DNA of 64,000 nucleotides from contig JBQNCA010000001.1 in assembly GCA_052169645.1 (NCBI GenBank), positions 62,001 through 126,000 on the forward strand, given 5' to 3'. Source of the stretch: JAIKWW01 sp052169645. GTDB taxonomy: Bacteria > Bacillota > Clostridia > Peptostreptococcales > Anaerovoracaceae. The notes under the pieces are model-generated. The model had not been told where the DNA came from. It made no database searches and saw only the letters and a list, made by a program, of their open reading frames with translations. Positions 62,429 through 64,000 of the stretch are shown one piece after another; the stretch's first letter is position 1, and each line of letters opens with the position of its first letter. The position numbers were made by a program, and so were the translations under genes.

Positions 62429-63255
62429 GTACAAAATTCCGTCATGCAAAGAGTCTCGGACAGAATTTTCTGGTAGACGGCAGTATAGTCGATGAAATCA
62501 TAGCAGGTTCGCTCATAGGCGGTGATGACCTAGTTATTGAGATAGGACCCGGTATGGGGGTACTCACTCAGGAAATTGCCGATATAGCTGCAAAGGTGGT
62601 CGCAATAGAGATAGATGCTCGTCTTATCCCGATATTGAATAAAAAATTTGCAGCATACGACAATGTCGAATTTATAAACGAGGACGTGATGAAGTGCGAT
62701 ATAAATAAAATCATTGCAGCTCACAGGACCGCAGCTTGCAAATCGGTCAGAATTGTAGGAAATCTTCCGTATTATATAACAACGCCTATAGTAATGAAGC
62801 TGCTTGAGGAAAGAGTCGAGGCGGACAGCATCACCGTTATGATACAAAAAGAGGTTGCAGATAGAATAGCAGCAGAACCGGGCAGCAAGGCGTGTGGAGC
62901 TATAACGGCATCGGTAGCATATTATTGTGAGACCGAGCGTATAACGGAGGCTCCGGCGAGAGCGTTTGAGCCTCGTCCCAAGGTTGATTCTGCCGTTATA
63001 CGTCTCGATGTCAGATCTGCACCGCCGGTGAAATTGCTGGAGGAAACGGCTTATTTCGAAGTGGTGAAGCACGGATTCGCACAGAGGAGGAAGACCTTGC
63101 TCAATGCGCTGACCGGTATGAGAGGAATGGACAAGGCGGCTGTCGGAGCGGCGCTGGAATCGGCAGGTATAGATGCGAGGCGCCGTGCGGAGACGCTCGG
63201 GATAGACGAACTGGCTGCTGTTGCGAATGCGATAGTAACGCATCGGCACAGCTGA
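62425..63255 (+). CDS. rsmA: 16S rRNA dimethyladenosine transferase RsmA (KsgA)
   Basis: RsmA dimethylates two adjacent adenines near the 3' end of 16S rRNA. The 276-residue protein has KSLGQNFLVDGSIVDEI, the SAM motif VIEIGPGMGVLTQEIA, the catalytic motif RIVGNLPYYITTPIVMKL and the C-terminal RPKVDSAVIRLD. GAAGGAGAG precedes the ATG, which overlaps the rnmV stop. Confidence 0.97.
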   Translation: MSTKFRHAKSLGQNFLVDGSIVDEIIAGSLIGGDDLVIEIGPGMGVLTQEIADIAAKVVAIEIDARLIPILNKKFAAYDNVEFINEDVMKCDINKIIAAHRTAACKSVRIVGNLPYYITTPIVMKLLEERVEADSITVMIQKEVADRIAAEPGSKACGAITASVAYYCETERITEAPARAFEPRPKVDSAVIRLDVRSAPPVKLLEETAYFEVVKHGFAQRRKTLLNALTGMRGMDKAAVGAALESAGIDARRRAETLGIDELAAVANAIVTHRHS

Positions 63256-63613
63256 TGATTGCAATAATATATTATTAAATATTAATAATCATATAATAAT
63301 TATATGAGCATAAGCGTTATATAATAACTATATAGTGGGGAATCATCAATGTATGCGGATGTGAGAATAATATCCTGTAGTGCTTTGTGTTTCGGCGTCG
63401 TTTTATGTTTTCGATAAACTGATTAAAGGTATTTTGAGCAGAAAAACGAGCAGTGTATCGCTTCGAAACTGAAAAATCGGATTCGAAAGAATGATAAAGG
63501 TGTAAATAAACAGCGAACAAATCCCGCAAGTACATTTTTTCATATTTAAAAAGCGGAATGACGAGTGAAAATGTATATTAACGAAAGGTATTGTAGTAGA
63601 AAGGAACTAAAAA
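63256..63613. other. AT-rich intergenic region after rsmA
   Basis: No supported gene. The first 80 bp hold short palindromes (CATATAATAATTATATG, 63290-63306; GTTATATAATAAC, 63316-63328). GAAAGGAAC before 63614 is the ribosome-binding site of the next gene. Confidence 0.5.
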
Positions 63614-64000
63614 ATGAATCGTCTCATGAATGAACTGTTGGACTGGAAGCTTCAATTTCAGGACTATAAAGCTTTGGTGCTGACCGGAAGTACCGAGGAG
63701 GATCGTACGGAAGTTATCAAGGCGTTTGCGAAGCGCTGCTTTGACAACATGATTCACATTAACCTGAAAAACAATGAAGAAATCAGAGAGTATATAAATA
63801 CTCATCCTACAGGCAGAGACGCATATCTTTACATAGAACATGCGGTTCACGATATGATAGTACCGCTTGAAACGATATTGATTTTTAACAATGCGGATTC
63901 TCTTGAAAGCAGTGCATGTTGGAATTATGCACGAAATTTTTTTGAGCCGGAGGATATGAGCTTTCTGGCAATAGTCGGAGAATTCAGCGATGAAGAGCTT
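63614..64000 (+). CDS. AAA-type ATPase-like protein, cut by the window edge; degenerate P-loop
   Basis: 129 codons from the ATG at 63614 run to the window end without a stop. YKALVLTGSTEEDRTEVIKA occupies the position of the P-loop in AAA_14/DUF4143-type ATPases, but the GKT/S lysine is replaced (EEDRTE). FDNMIHINLKNNEEI and LETILIFNNADSLESSACW line up loosely with the following strand and the Walker B/DEIQ region. The match is by pattern only, and the C-terminal part that would settle it is missing. If right, this is a family member that may no longer hydrolyse ATP. Confidence 0.45.
   Translation, partial: MNRLMNELLDWKLQFQDYKALVLTGSTEEDRTEVIKAFAKRCFDNMIHINLKNNEEIREYINTHPTGRDAYLYIEHAVHDMIVPLETILIFNNADSLESSACWNYARNFFEPEDMSFLAIVGEFSDEEL

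Noticed and set aside
62530..63264. A 244-codon minus-strand frame
   Set aside because: Antisense to rsmA, with Arg/Tyr/Cys-rich shadow composition.

Overview
The window is a 64 kb stretch of a low-GC Gram-positive (Firmicutes/Clostridia-type) chromosome centred on the replication origin. The evidence is the gene order (rsmG-mnmG-mnmE-jag-yidC-yidD-rnpA-rpmH reading left, dnaA-dnaN-recF-gyrB-gyrA reading right), a T-box leader, type III glutamine synthetase, WalRK, ribonuclease M5, GdpP and an LPQTG-anchored surface protein. An anaerobe of the Eubacteriales/Peptostreptococcales is plausible, but no species can be assigned from sequence alone. No rRNA, tRNA or CRISPR array was seen.

Layout. 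1-6.25 kb: leftward tRNA-modification, membrane-insertase and RNase P genes. 6.25-8.5 kb: a bipartite oriC around dnaA, with DnaA boxes before dnaA and a box cluster plus DnaA-trio-like run and AT-rich tract between dnaA and dnaN. 8.5-15.2 kb: dnaN, recF, gyrB, gyrA. 15.2-18.3 kb: an RsbW-like anti-sigma factor and SigB/F/G-family sigma factor behind a sigma-B-like promoter, then trpS and a phosphatase. 18.3-20.3 kb: a lipoprotein, a thioredoxin-like protein and an intergenic array of about 16 DnaA boxes in 330 bp. 20.3-27.2 kb: carA, a carB-dapF fusion and pyrG. 27.2-29.4 kb: an accessory island with a broken aroE copy, a toxin-antitoxin pair and an intact, visibly GC-richer aroE. 29.8-34.3 kb: glutamine synthetase III and three membrane-protein genes, two of them SdpI-like. 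34.4-40.2 kb: a T-box leader with an apparent Asn specifier controlling gatC, gatA and a single gene fusing GatB to aspartyl-tRNA synthetase. 40.2-47.4 kb: accessory region with a gene interrupted by a 68-bp duplication, an ECF-type sigma factor with a PepSY-repeat anti-sigma protein, tandem repeats and an LPQTG adhesin. 47.8-54.6 kb: rpsF-ssb-rpsR, then gdpP-rplI-dnaB-purA. 54.9-64 kb: a DnaD-like primosome protein carrying a helicase-loader zinc motif, a G5/M23 peptidase, walRK, a DivIC-like protein, rnmV, rsmA and a truncated ATPase-like gene.

The most notable system is the T-box-gatC-gatA-gatB::aspS operon. GatCAB converts misacylated Asp-tRNA(Asn) to Asn-tRNA(Asn), and here the enzyme that would make that misacylated tRNA is covalently joined to GatB. 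The AspRS part has the His associated with non-discriminating enzymes, and the leader appears to read tRNA(Asn). Together these suggest a genetically fused, Asn-sensing transamidosome. Two other strong signals are the phased DnaA-box array about 11 kb from oriC and the CarB-DapF fusion, whose epimerase half has Ser where the first catalytic Cys is expected.

Coordinates and starts were worked out by eye. Where an in-frame start with a better Shine-Dalgarno sequence exists, that start was chosen. Family assignments rest on recognisable motifs, not database searches.
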